64,000 nucleotides of DNA from Armatimonadetes bacterium Uphvl-Ar2 (GTDB lineage Bacteria; Armatimonadota; Fimbriimonadia; Fimbriimonadales; Fimbriimonadaceae), in NCBI GenBank assembly GCA_002162095.1, contig CP021424.1:1302001-1366000 (forward strand), given 5' to 3'. Positions 54,039-63,114 of the stretch are shown here, piece by piece (within the stretch, counting starts at the first letter, position 1; the number at the start of each line of letters is the position of its first letter). The translations under genes and the position numbers were made by a program. A model generated the notes under the pieces. It saw only the letters and a list, made by a program, of their open reading frames with translations. It was not told the origin of the DNA and did no database searches.

Positions 54039-56434
54039 TCGAGCTCTTCGCTCAGCGGCTTGCCGGAGTCGCTCTGCGTGGCCCGGACAAAGGCCATCGC
54101 GACCACTAAGAAGGCTTCCTCGACGGACGAATCGCGGAAGCGATGGAGTTCCGGGGAGAGGCGCGTATCGGCCAGGCGATTGATGGCGGCCCGCTCTTGG
54201 CCCTCGCTATAGAGAGCAAAGGCCTCGCGCAGGCGCTGGCTATGGCGCATCACGGGGCGGAGCATGGATTCGATCTCGCGCACCCGGGTGAATTCGGGCG
54301 ACATCATCAAGCGGTAAACCTCGGGCTCGACTTCGAGCAGGCGTGCCGCTCCCAACAGGCTCCGACGTCGGGTGGTTTCATTGGTGCTCTGCGCCGCCAC
54401 CCGGAGAACCGATGGCAGGTCGTCCATTCCCCCGATGCATCCGAGCGCGTAGGCGAGTTCGCTGCTGGTATCGGGTTCGAACCATTCCAGCGCCTGGCGC
54501 ACCTGCGGCGCGAGTTCCGCCAATTGGAGCTCCGCAATGGCCTCGGCGGCGGCGGTGCGCACGCTGGGGTGCGGGTCGTAGAGCGCTTCGCCAATCGCTT
54601 CGGCGGCCTGGGTGGCCTGCAGGTTGCGCAAGGCCTGAATGGCGGCGCGGCGGAGGTCGCTGTCCCCGGTTTCGCGGCTGGCATCCATCAGCGCGGTGAT
54701 GGCGCTGGGGTCGTTAAGCCGGCCGAGGGCGCGGGCGGCCGTCCGGCGCAGGATAGAGCGCGGGTCATCCAAGAACGGCAGCAGCGCGGCCACGCTCTCC
54801 GGGTGGCGGACGGTGCCCAAAGCTTCCAACGTTTCCTCGTCCACCAGCATGGGGTTCTCGCGGATGTGCTGGATGAGGGCCTCGGCGGCGTCGGCATCCC
54901 CAATCTTGGCCAGCGATTCGGCCGCGGCCCGCCGGATGTGTGGGGCCGGGTCACGCAGGGCAGCGGCGAGCTCACCGGTGGCAATGCCAAAGGAGCGGCT
55001 ACCCACCGTGCGGATGGCTTCGGCGCGGGTTTCGGCGGCGGCCCCGGAGGTCAGCTGGCGCAGGGCGCGTGCCCCCTGCGGGCTGAAGCGGCGCAGGTGG
55101 GCGATGGTGCCGGCAATGCTCTTGGAGCCGGGCTCCTGGATCCGCGCCACCCATATGAAACTAAGTGCCCGCATAAAGACGACACTAAGAAAGAGCGTCT
55201 TGTACGCCGTCTCGGCGGGCATGGAGATGCGCAGTCGCTCCATCACCAGGGCGCCCACCAGCGGGGCGATGCCGCCCAGCACCGACTGCAAAGCACTGGC
55301 CATTCCCAGATAGTTGGCGCGGGCCTTGGCATCGGCGATGTTGGTCATCAACCCCATTTGGGTGACGGCGATGCCGTTCCACCCGGCCCCCACAAAGACG
55401 TGACCGAGGATGAGGATGACGGCATTCTCCACCGGCTTACCCGGCACGCAGAACAGCCACATCACCGGCGTGAAGACAATGATGGTGGTGAGCAGGGTGA
55501 GGAGCGGGCGGTTGCCGTAGCGGTCGGCGATGTACCCCCAGAACTTGACCGTGGCCAGGGTGCCGATGGCCGAGCTCACCCCCAGGGCTTGCAGGACGAG
55601 GTAGTCCATCTTCAGCGTTTCGAGCGCGAAGGTGGTGAAGAGGTTGCCCGCAAAGCTCTGCCCGATGACAAAAACAATGAGATAGAAGAGCACGGGGCGG
55701 AAGGCGGCATCCTTCCAGGGCGCGCGCATGCCCCTTATCGTCTCGCGCACGTTGGCGGGCACGGGCTCGGGGCGCGGGATATCCCGCATCTTGTCCAAGA
55801 AGATCTGGCTGATGAGGGCGCAGAGCAAGCCGGCACCGAAGATGAACGCGAAGCCTTCCATCTCGCGGCCCATGCGCTTCATCTGGTCCATGACAATGCC
55901 GCCCAGCATCCCGATGACGGAGCCGACGATGGTGGCGACAAATGTGCGCTGGCTGAAATAGGCCCCGCGCTGGTTGACGGGCAGGAGCTCGGCAATCCAG
56001 TCGCTATAGATAGGGTTGACAAGCTGCACCGAGATGGCGGCCAAGCCGATGCAGGCCGTGAGCACCATGAGCCGCACCTCGTTGGGCCACGGCAAGAAGG
56101 GCAGGATGACCAGCGGAATGTGGAAGATGCGCCACATGAGGCCGCCCGGACGGACAAAGCCCCGGTAGCCCGGATATGCCCGGCCGAGGGTGCCCCCGAT
56201 GATTTGCAAGAGGCCCGCGAGCGCGGGGAGCGCGGCGATGAGGCCGACCCAGCGATCCTGGCCGCCTAGGGCCTTGACGAAGCCAACGAGGAAGGTGCCC
56301 GCGACGAGCGTGACAAAGGAGGTACTGAAGGCAACATCGAGGACTCCGTAACGAAGGGTACGGAGGGCTTCGAGCCGAGTTGGGGCCGTGGGGGCCGTCG
56401 CCACAAGGTCCATTGTGATGAAGCCGCACTTCAT
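54035..56434 (-). CDS. MFS permease fused to a C-terminal HEAT-repeat domain
   Basis: A 799-residue fusion. Residues ~25-430 form a 12-helix MFS-type membrane domain (VAFSTSFVTLVAGTFLVGF, GLIAALPALAGLLQIIGGTL, LILGHVFVGAGWNGIAVTQ, DAKARANYLGMASALQSVLG). From ~450 to ~680 the soluble part has HEAT/PBS-lyase-like repeats: GELAAALRDPAPHIRRAAAESLAKIGD, VAALLPFLDDPRSILRRTAARALGRL, AIGEALYDPHPSVRTAAAEAIAEL. MFS-HEAT fusions are known among nucleotide/ADP-ATP-type carriers of some bacteria, but the membrane part here does not show their motifs. The ATG at 56434 has GGAG six bases before it. Substrate and partner unknown. Confidence 0.85.
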   Translation of the reverse strand: MKCGFITMDLVATAPTAPTRLEALRTLRYGVLDVAFSTSFVTLVAGTFLVGFVKALGGQDRWVGLIAALPALAGLLQIIGGTLGRAYPGYRGFVRPGGLMWRIFHIPLVILPFLPWPNEVRLMVLTACIGLAAISVQLVNPIYSDWIAELLPVNQRGAYFSQRTFVATIVGSVIGMLGGIVMDQMKRMGREMEGFAFIFGAGLLCALISQIFLDKMRDIPRPEPVPANVRETIRGMRAPWKDAAFRPVLFYLIVFVIGQSFAGNLFTTFALETLKMDYLVLQALGVSSAIGTLATVKFWGYIADRYGNRPLLTLLTTIIVFTPVMWLFCVPGKPVENAVILILGHVFVGAGWNGIAVTQMGLMTNIADAKARANYLGMASALQSVLGGIAPLVGALVMERLRISMPAETAYKTLFLSVVFMRALSFIWVARIQEPGSKSIAGTIAHLRRFSPQGARALRQLTSGAAAETRAEAIRTVGSRSFGIATGELAAALRDPAPHIRRAAAESLAKIGDADAAEALIQHIRENPMLVDEETLEALGTVRHPESVAALLPFLDDPRSILRRTAARALGRLNDPSAITALMDASRETGDSDLRRAAIQALRNLQATQAAEAIGEALYDPHPSVRTAAAEAIAELQLAELAPQVRQALEWFEPDTSSELAYALGCIGGMDDLPSVLRVAAQSTNETTRRRSLLGAARLLEVEPEVYRLMMSPEFTRVREIESMLRPVMRHSQRLREAFALYSEGQERAAINRLADTRLSPELHRFRDSSVEEAFLVVAMAFVRATQSDSGKPLSEELD

Positions 56435-56449
56435 CTCGTACTCCGATTT

Positions 56450-56962
56450 ATGTTGACAGGCCTTTTGCTACTGGCAATGCAGACGACAGATTTTCAGCGG
56501 ACCGAATTGCCGGATGGATACGACCGGATCACCTCGGCCACCTACCAGATTGATGTACCGCGCGGGTGGAAGGTGAGCCCCGAGACGAACTTTGGCCAGC
56601 GCAAGGCGTACGGGCCGGAGGGCGGCAACCTGGGCGTGATGACCGCGCCGCCCAGCAACCAAGACTGGGATCAGCTCTATCGCACGGCTCTCTTCTTTGT
56701 TCTGCGTGAGAAGAAGGGCACCGCGAGCCCCTATGAGGTGAAGAAGGTGAAGGTAGCCAACGGTGAGGAACTGGAGGCGTGCGTCTTTGGCGTGAAGAAT
56801 GAGGCGGGCTTTGAGGACCGCCGGTACGTGATGATCAAGCACCCGACCCAGGGCCTGCTGGCGCTTTCGGTCGAAATCCCGAACCGGGAAGTGGCCAAGG
56901 ACTGGGAAAAGCACTTCCAGCGCATGGTCAGCAGCGCCCGATTCCTCGGTTCTTCGCGCTAA
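56450..56962 (+). CDS. Secreted protein, unknown function
   Basis: A 170-residue protein that begins with a very short hydrophobic stretch (MLTGLLLLAMQTTDFQ), probably a signal sequence. The rest is a compact alpha/beta domain (YQIDVPRGWKVSPETNFGQR, EDRRYVMIKHPTQGLLALSVEIP, VAKDWEKHFQRMVSSARFL) with the layout of PsbP/DcrB-like or DUF1795-type lipoprotein folds. No conserved catalytic residue is seen. It diverges from the MFS-HEAT gene, 15 bases apart, and ends before the rRNA leader region. Confidence 0.6.
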   Translation: MLTGLLLLAMQTTDFQRTELPDGYDRITSATYQIDVPRGWKVSPETNFGQRKAYGPEGGNLGVMTAPPSNQDWDQLYRTALFFVLREKKGTASPYEVKKVKVANGEELEACVFGVKNEAGFEDRRYVMIKHPTQGLLALSVEIPNREVAKDWEKHFQRMVSSARFLGSSR

Positions 56963-56999
56963 GACGGGCCAGGTCCCCCCGGTTTGGGACCATTCCTCT

Positions 57000-57039
57000 G
57001 CCTCCGGTGTTCTTTTCGGGACCCCGGAGGCTACTTTTT
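57000..57039 (+). terminator. Rho-independent terminator before the rRNA promoter
   Basis: GCCTCCGG (57000-57007) pairs with CCGGAGGC (57024-57031), followed by TACTTTTTG. The ~450-bp stretch 56963-57414 holds this terminator, the rRNA promoter and the rRNA leader, and no gene. Confidence 0.8.
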
Positions 57040-57197
57040 GTCCCGGACCACTTTTTTGCCTCATTTGTGAGGGATGGCGCATCAAAGTGGGCGTTCTCCA
57101 CGTCCGGAAGAGCGGTTTTCATCCAATTGGCGCGGCTAAGCGCATGGCTTAGCACGGGACCAGGGGCCTACATTTTCCGGTTTGGCCCCAGGGGGCC

Positions 57198-57227
57198 TTG
57201 ACTCTCAGAGAAAGGCATGCCTATAAT
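57198..57227 (+). promoter_or_regulatory. rRNA promoter
   Basis: -35 TTGACT (57198-57203), 18-bp spacer, -10 TATAAT (57222-57227). Transcription would start near 57234, leaving a leader of about 180 bases before the 16S sequence. Confidence 0.85.
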
Positions 57228-57260
57228 TCCCCTTGCCCCCGAAACACGGGGCTGCAGTTT

Positions 57261-57286
57261 GAAAGCCGAATACAGGATGTGACACA
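57261..57286 (+). other. 5' arm of the 16S precursor processing stem
   Basis: GAAAGCCGA (57261-57269) and GGATGTGACACA (57275-57286) are complementary to TCGGCTTTC (58982-58990) and TGTGTCACATCC (58970-58981) behind the gene. With a five-base bulge they form a 21-bp helix closing the whole 16S precursor, as for an RNase III processing site. Confidence 0.85.
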
Positions 57287-57290
57287 GCCT

Positions 57291-57320
57291 AGAACTTGGT
57301 CAAGCGTTGACCAAAGTTCT
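57291..57320 (+). other. Leader hairpin in the 16S precursor
   Basis: AGAACTTGGTCAA and TTGACCAAAGTTCT pair around GCG, with one bulged base. A second hairpin with a TTCG loop (CGATC/GATCG near 57390-57405) follows. Leader structures of this kind help fold or antiterminate rRNA transcripts; that role is inferred. Confidence 0.55.
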
Positions 57321-57414
57321 TGAGCCAGTGCAACGATAGAGATACGTCGCATTGGTTTCAACCAAACACTCCAAAATGGACGACAACCGATCTTCGGATC
57401 GACGTCGAACAATT

Positions 57415-58925
<1,511 letters not shown>

Positions 58926-58969
58926 AGAGTAACTACGCTAGGCACTGCTTAGCGAATACTCAGGTCGAT

Positions 58970-58990
58970 TGTGTCACATCCTCGGCTTTC
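58970..58990 (+). other. 3' arm of the 16S precursor processing stem
   Basis: TGTGTCACATCC and TCGGCTTTC, complementary to 57261-57286. Confidence 0.85.
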
Positions 58991-58993
58991 ATC

Positions 58994-59038
58994 AAACCGG
59001 TATGCAGATTTAGGTCTGTGTGCCGGTTTTCTGTTTTT
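58994..59038 (+). terminator. Terminator of the 16S transcript
   Basis: AAACCGG (58994-59000) pairs with CCGGTTT (59023-59029), with a small inner helix CAGA/TCTG, followed by TCTGTTTTT. It ends the transcript directly after the 16S processing stem. Confidence 0.8.
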
Positions 59039-59061
59039 CTCCCCCAGCATTTGCGGACATA

Positions 59062-59571
59062 ATGAACTTGATGTCCAAGCTGCGTTACCTCACGGTGCCC
59101 GATATGGTCTGGTTGAACCAGGAACTCACCGGGGAACGAGTCTCCTACCGCTTTGACAAGCTGGAAGAGGCCGTCTTTACGCAGTACGCCTATGGCACCA
59201 GCGGCGATCTATGGGCGCAAGCCCGCCGTTTCGTCCGTAGTTGGGATCGCTTACAGCCGTTTGCCAAGGGCAATCGCGCCTGCGCCTTTGTCGGGCTCAT
59301 CGGTTTCTTGCGGATGAACGACGCTGACCTTAATCTCGATCCGGCGGAAGCCGCCACCTGGATGGACGCGGTGGTAGCGGGACGCCTGGATCCGGCGGAC
59401 TTTGCGGCGGAGTACCACACCCACACTCACCACGGCGCCGCCGATAGCAAGACTGAACTCGCCGGAGTCATGAGTATTTATGGGGATGTGGCCAAAGCCA
59501 TGGCGGAGGCCGGCCCCGAAGTGCCGCTGCGAGCACTAGCGCGCACGCGCCTCACCGGCGAACTGAACTAA
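59062..59571 (+). CDS. Doc/Fic-fold protein with degenerate active-site loop
   Basis: A 169-residue helical protein from ATG 59062. The order of elements matches Doc/Fic domains: LRYLTVPDMVWLNQELTG at the start, FDKLEEAVFTQYAYGTSGDL, and the loop region LQPFAKGNRACAFVGLIGFL where Fic/Doc proteins have HPFxxGN(K/G)R, then DLNLDPAEAATWMDAVVAGRL. The catalytic histidine is replaced by Gln (QPF), so nucleotidyl or phosphotransfer activity is doubtful. No antitoxin gene is next to it. A His-rich tail (AEYHTHTHHGAADS) is unusual. It may be a former toxin or a domain used for binding. Confidence 0.55.
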   Translation: MNLMSKLRYLTVPDMVWLNQELTGERVSYRFDKLEEAVFTQYAYGTSGDLWAQARRFVRSWDRLQPFAKGNRACAFVGLIGFLRMNDADLNLDPAEAATWMDAVVAGRLDPADFAAEYHTHTHHGAADSKTELAGVMSIYGDVAKAMAEAGPEVPLRALARTRLTGELN

Positions 59572-59578
59572 GCGAAGT

Positions 59579-59653
<75 letters not shown>

Positions 59654-59676
59654 TTGTTGCGTCGGCAAGCCTGTTT

Positions 59677-59750
59677 TGGAGCGGGAGACGGGAATCGAAC
59701 CCGCATCCTCAGCTTGGAAGGCTGGAGCATTACCACTATGCTACTCCCGC
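59677..59750 (-). tRNA. tRNA-Gly (anticodon TCC)
   Basis: GCGGGAG/CTCCCGC acceptor stem, D-stem GCAT/ATGC, anticodon loop CTTCCAA, encoded CCA end. The first pair of the anticodon stem is a C-A mismatch (CCAGC against GCTGA). Confidence 0.92.
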
Positions 59751-59798
59751 GCTCGCGACGAGGTTAATTCTACCAGACAGGCCGGCCTGCCCACCCCG

Positions 59799-60581
59799 CT
59801 AGAAGGCGATGCCGAGGGACCAGAAGGCGTACCGGCCCTTCACCAGGCCCACACTGGCAAAACAGGGGCGCTCGGCCACGTCAAAAGCGTAGCCCACGCT
59901 CCAGTTGGCGCCGAATGTGTCCCATTCGGCCATGGCGGTCCAGTCTCCGCGCCAAGCGCTCACGCTGCCAAAGGGTCGGCCGCGGAAGCGGGTGTCTCCA
60001 AAACCGGCCGTCGCGTACCAATTTGCGCCCTCATAGGTCGCCACGCCGTACCAACTGCGGCTTTCGCCGGGGTCGTTGCGGTTAGTGTCCATCCCCTGGG
60101 TGCCGCCCTGCCCGCCGATGTCTTGCACGCCAAGCGCGAAGGCCACCGGCCCGGGCGTGCGCCAGCGCACTTGCGCGCTCTGAACGTTGTCCAGGTACGA
60201 ACTAAGGAAAGTGAGAGCAAAGGCACCCTCAAACTGCGGGGTGAGCGGCACGCCCATTAAGAAACTGCCGGTCCAGTTGGCATCGGGGGCATTGCCGCCG
60301 CGCTCGAACTCAAAACTCAGCTTGCGGCTGCCGTTGAGGAGCGAAGTCGAAGCCCCCACGCGCCAGGCGCGCGGCACATAGGCGATGGGCGTGGAGTGTG
60401 CCCAGGCACCCCGGCCAAAGCTGCCATCGCTGGCAATCGGTAGTCCCCCGCCCGGCAAGCCGCTCAGGCCCCGGAATTGCGGGAACTGCCCCGGCCCGGC
60501 GAGCTGCGCCTGCGCCCAGCCGGCTCCGGCGATGGCCAGCATCGCCACGCCAAAGGAAGTTCGCAGGGCCGGAGTTCGCAT
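59799..60581 (-). CDS. Probable outer-membrane beta-barrel protein
   Basis: A 260-residue exported protein: signal peptide MRTPALRTSFGVAMLAIAGAGWAQA, then alternating hydrophobic and polar residues in strands with aromatic edges (SRKLSFEFERGG, WTGSFLMGVPL, FEGAFALTFLSSYL, SWYGVATYEGANWYATAGFG, ANWSVGYAFDV) and a C-terminal strand YAFWSLGIAF ending in Phe, the usual outer-membrane insertion signal. These marks suggest a small barrel in the YjbH or porin-like style. Function unknown. It is separated from the tRNA genes by ~50 bases. Confidence 0.6.
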   Translation of the reverse strand: MRTPALRTSFGVAMLAIAGAGWAQAQLAGPGQFPQFRGLSGLPGGGLPIASDGSFGRGAWAHSTPIAYVPRAWRVGASTSLLNGSRKLSFEFERGGNAPDANWTGSFLMGVPLTPQFEGAFALTFLSSYLDNVQSAQVRWRTPGPVAFALGVQDIGGQGGTQGMDTNRNDPGESRSWYGVATYEGANWYATAGFGDTRFRGRPFGSVSAWRGDWTAMAEWDTFGANWSVGYAFDVAERPCFASVGLVKGRYAFWSLGIAF

Positions 60582-60657
60582 AGGGTCTAGGATACAAGAG
60601 AACGCGACCTCAACCGCAGGTATATTTGAGAGCTACCGGAGGAAGGTTTCTCGCCGC

Positions 60658-61911
60658 GTGCCTGATTCGCAAAAACTGCAAAACGCTGACGACATTGATC
60701 TCAAGACTCTGGCGCATTCCCTCCGTCAGCGTTGGTACCTCCCGCTCGGCTTCGCGTTCCTACTCGCGACTTTCGGCGGCGTGTACACGTTCGTTCAGCG
60801 GCCTCTCTATCAGGCCAACGCGGTACTTTTCATCCCGCCTTCGGGCAACCGTGCGCCCACCAATGGCATCCCCGGCTTTGCCAGTTTGGACATGACGGCG
60901 ATGCTCGATGGGATCATGAAGAGTGAGCGGATCCGGAAACCCGTGCGCGAATCGATGAAGCTAAAGCGCAAAGAGTTCAATGAAGCCTTCGTTGTTACGC
61001 CCAGCGTCATTGAGAATCGAGTCGAAGTCAGGATCACGGATGCGGACAAGAATCGCGCGTTGGCGGGTCTGGAGCGGGTTTTGGTTGAACTTCGCGAAGT
61101 GAACGACGAGACGGGCATGAATGTGACCCAGGCCAAGTTGACCGAAACTAACAGAGCTCTTGAGTCGGCCCGCAAGGAGTTAGCGGCGGCCGAAGAGGAA
61201 CTTCTGAAATTTCAAAACGAGCTGACCACTGTCCCGGACAGCGATAAGTCTTACGTGGCCACGGGTTCGCTCAAGCTCGTGCAAGAAATTGAGTCCGAGC
61301 TGCGCGCCGTAAATGACGAATATGCGAAGCGTAAGTCGCAATTGCAAAGCAGTGCATCGGCGAACGATGACCTTCCGAGAGGAGTGCCCAGTATCGATGC
61401 CCTGCGGGCGGATCTTCGGCAAAAGGAAGTGGCCCGCAGCACTGCCCTGTCGCTGTATCAGCCTGATACGCCGCAAGTGAAGCAAGCGAACGAGGCGGTG
61501 GAAGCCGTGCGCAAGGCCTTAGCTGTGGAAGTCCAGCGGTATCAGGCCGCGCAAAAACTAGACTTCGACCCTCAAATGGTCGAGCTGATCACGCGGCGAG
61601 AGGTCTTGAGCAACCAGCTTGAGCGCGAACGCAAGCGTGCCCAGGTTGCCCCAGAGCAAGCCACCGAACTGCAACGAAAACTAAGATCAGTCCAGCAATA
61701 TGACCGAAAAGTTATGCAAATTCTTGACACCGCCAATGAGATTGAGCAACAGAGCCAGGTGCGCGGTGTCCAATGGACAGTCCTCGACGCGCCCTATTTG
61801 CTCGACGAGCCCGTCAACAAGTCATACGGTCGCAATATTGTAGTTTTTGGTTTTATAGGTGGCCTGATTGGGCTTGCCTTAGCTTCGAGATCGCGAGGTA
61901 ACGCGGGATGA
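60658..61911 (+). CDS. Wzz/GumC-type polysaccharide chain length or export protein
   Basis: A 417-residue inner-membrane protein started at GTG 60658, since no ATG is near and the frame upstream has no family features. Two membrane helices flank the chain: YLPLGFAFLLATFGGVYTF near residues 32-50 and NIVVFGFIGGLIGLALAS near the C-terminus; between them is the periplasmic Wzz domain with long coiled coils (LESARKELAAAEEELLKFQNELT, LSNQLERERKRAQVAPEQATELQ). After the first helix, RPLYQANAVLFIPPSG is typical. The kinase domain of tyrosine autokinases is absent. It controls length or export of a surface polysaccharide; the gene overlaps the next by four bases. Confidence 0.88.
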   Translation: MPDSQKLQNADDIDLKTLAHSLRQRWYLPLGFAFLLATFGGVYTFVQRPLYQANAVLFIPPSGNRAPTNGIPGFASLDMTAMLDGIMKSERIRKPVRESMKLKRKEFNEAFVVTPSVIENRVEVRITDADKNRALAGLERVLVELREVNDETGMNVTQAKLTETNRALESARKELAAAEEELLKFQNELTTVPDSDKSYVATGSLKLVQEIESELRAVNDEYAKRKSQLQSSASANDDLPRGVPSIDALRADLRQKEVARSTALSLYQPDTPQVKQANEAVEAVRKALAVEVQRYQAAQKLDFDPQMVELITRREVLSNQLERERKRAQVAPEQATELQRKLRSVQQYDRKVMQILDTANEIEQQSQVRGVQWTVLDAPYLLDEPVNKSYGRNIVVFGFIGGLIGLALASRSRGNAG

Positions 61912-63098
61912 GCGCCGCCGCTCGTCCGCTGCTGGTGGTGACCTACGGAGGTGGGCACGCCTTCATCGGGCAAGCGGTGGCCGAAGAATGGAAGCGCCGA
62001 GGCGGCCAGGTGGTGGCACTCGCCCTCACCACAGCTCGGCGAGTTTACGATGAGGCCGGCATCGAGAACATCGGCTTCCGCGACCTTCTCACGCCGAGTG
62101 ACCTCAAAGCCCGTGAATTCGGGAGGAAACTCGCCGAAGGGTTGCCGGCTCACCCCGACGTGTGTCACGAGGAATCGGAAGCCTATCTCGGGCTTTCCTA
62201 TGCCGATCTTGTGGCCGAGCATGGCGAGGCGGAAGCGGAGCAACTCCTGACCACCCAGGGGCGCCGGGCTTTCCGCCCCGTGACGGCCATTCGGCGATGC
62301 CTGGAGCGGATCAACCCCGTGGCAGTGCTGGCCACCAATAGCCCGCGCGCCGAGCAAACGGCCCTGGCCATCGCTCAAGAGCAGGGTCTCCCCAATGTTT
62401 GCGCGGTGGACTTGTTTGCGCGGTACGACTTGGATCGCCTGGGCCAGCCGGACTACGCCCAGAACATCTGCGTCATCACCGAAGGGGACCGGCAGCTATT
62501 AGCCCAATCCGGGTGGGGTCCGTCGCGCATCCACGTCACGGGCAATCCTTCGTTCGATCGGCTCGTTTCCGAGAAGTTTGCCGTCCAGGGCGCGGCAATC
62601 CGTCGCCGATTGCCCCCGGGGCGCATCATCCTGTTCGCCAGCCAGCCCACCGCCGCCGACCCCGGCTACGGGCCCCGCATGGCGCACGCTCTGGCGCCGG
62701 CCGTCCACAACTGGGGTGGTCACCTGGTGGTGCGCCCGCATCCCAACGAATTGTGGAGCCTGGATGACCTCCCGGTGGGCGTCACCGTGTCCCCCACCAC
62801 CGAACCAGTCGAAGCCTGGCTCCACGCCGTGGACTATGTGGCCACTGCCACCAGCACGGTGGGCCTGCAGGCGGCCCTGCTGGGGCGGGGCATCCTTGAA
62901 CTCGAAATCCCGGCCGGGATGGACCATTTCTCATACGCCGAGATGGGTTTAGCGGCGTCTTTGCCCGCCGATGCCATCACCGAAACTGGCATTCGCAACG
63001 CCCTGGCCACTCCGTGCCCGGGCCTCTCGCAGTTGCCCAAGCCTGGCCAGGGGGCCGCGCGCGTGGCGGATGTGATTGCTCAGGCCATCGCGCGCTGA
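61908..63098 (+). CDS. Glycosyltransferase-like GT-B fold protein
   Basis: A 396-residue cytoplasmic protein of a family not firmly recognised. The N-terminal half has a Rossmann-like start (PLLVVTYGGGHAFIGQAVAEEW), and the second half has a nucleotide-sugar domain: IHVTGNPSFDRLVSEKFAV, RIILFASQPTAADPG, LVVRPHPNELWSLDD and VATATSTVGLQAALLGRG. This resembles CDP-glycerol glycerophosphotransferases, UDP-GlcNAc 2-epimerase-like and polysaccharide pyruvyl transferase-like proteins. The ATG overlaps the wzz stop (ATGA), and murJ follows at 63115, so a role in the same envelope polymer is plausible. The donor is unknown. Confidence 0.72.
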   Translation: MSAAARPLLVVTYGGGHAFIGQAVAEEWKRRGGQVVALALTTARRVYDEAGIENIGFRDLLTPSDLKAREFGRKLAEGLPAHPDVCHEESEAYLGLSYADLVAEHGEAEAEQLLTTQGRRAFRPVTAIRRCLERINPVAVLATNSPRAEQTALAIAQEQGLPNVCAVDLFARYDLDRLGQPDYAQNICVITEGDRQLLAQSGWGPSRIHVTGNPSFDRLVSEKFAVQGAAIRRRLPPGRIILFASQPTAADPGYGPRMAHALAPAVHNWGGHLVVRPHPNELWSLDDLPVGVTVSPTTEPVEAWLHAVDYVATATSTVGLQAALLGRGILELEIPAGMDHFSYAEMGLAASLPADAITETGIRNALATPCPGLSQLPKPGQGAARVADVIAQAIAR

Positions 63099-63114
63099 GG
63101 CATAAGGAGGCAAG

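Noticed and set aside
54143-56269. 708-codon open frame on the + strand opposite the MFS-HEAT gene
   Set aside because: Translation is rich in Gly, His and Arg with no family features, whereas the minus strand has clear membrane helices and HEAT repeats.
57007-57201. 64-codon open frame before the rRNA promoter
   Set aside because: It begins inside a terminator hairpin and has no ribosome binding site or recognisable content.
59062-59571. Toxin-antitoxin pair
   Set aside because: The Doc/Fic-like protein has lost its catalytic His and no antitoxin-like gene is adjacent.
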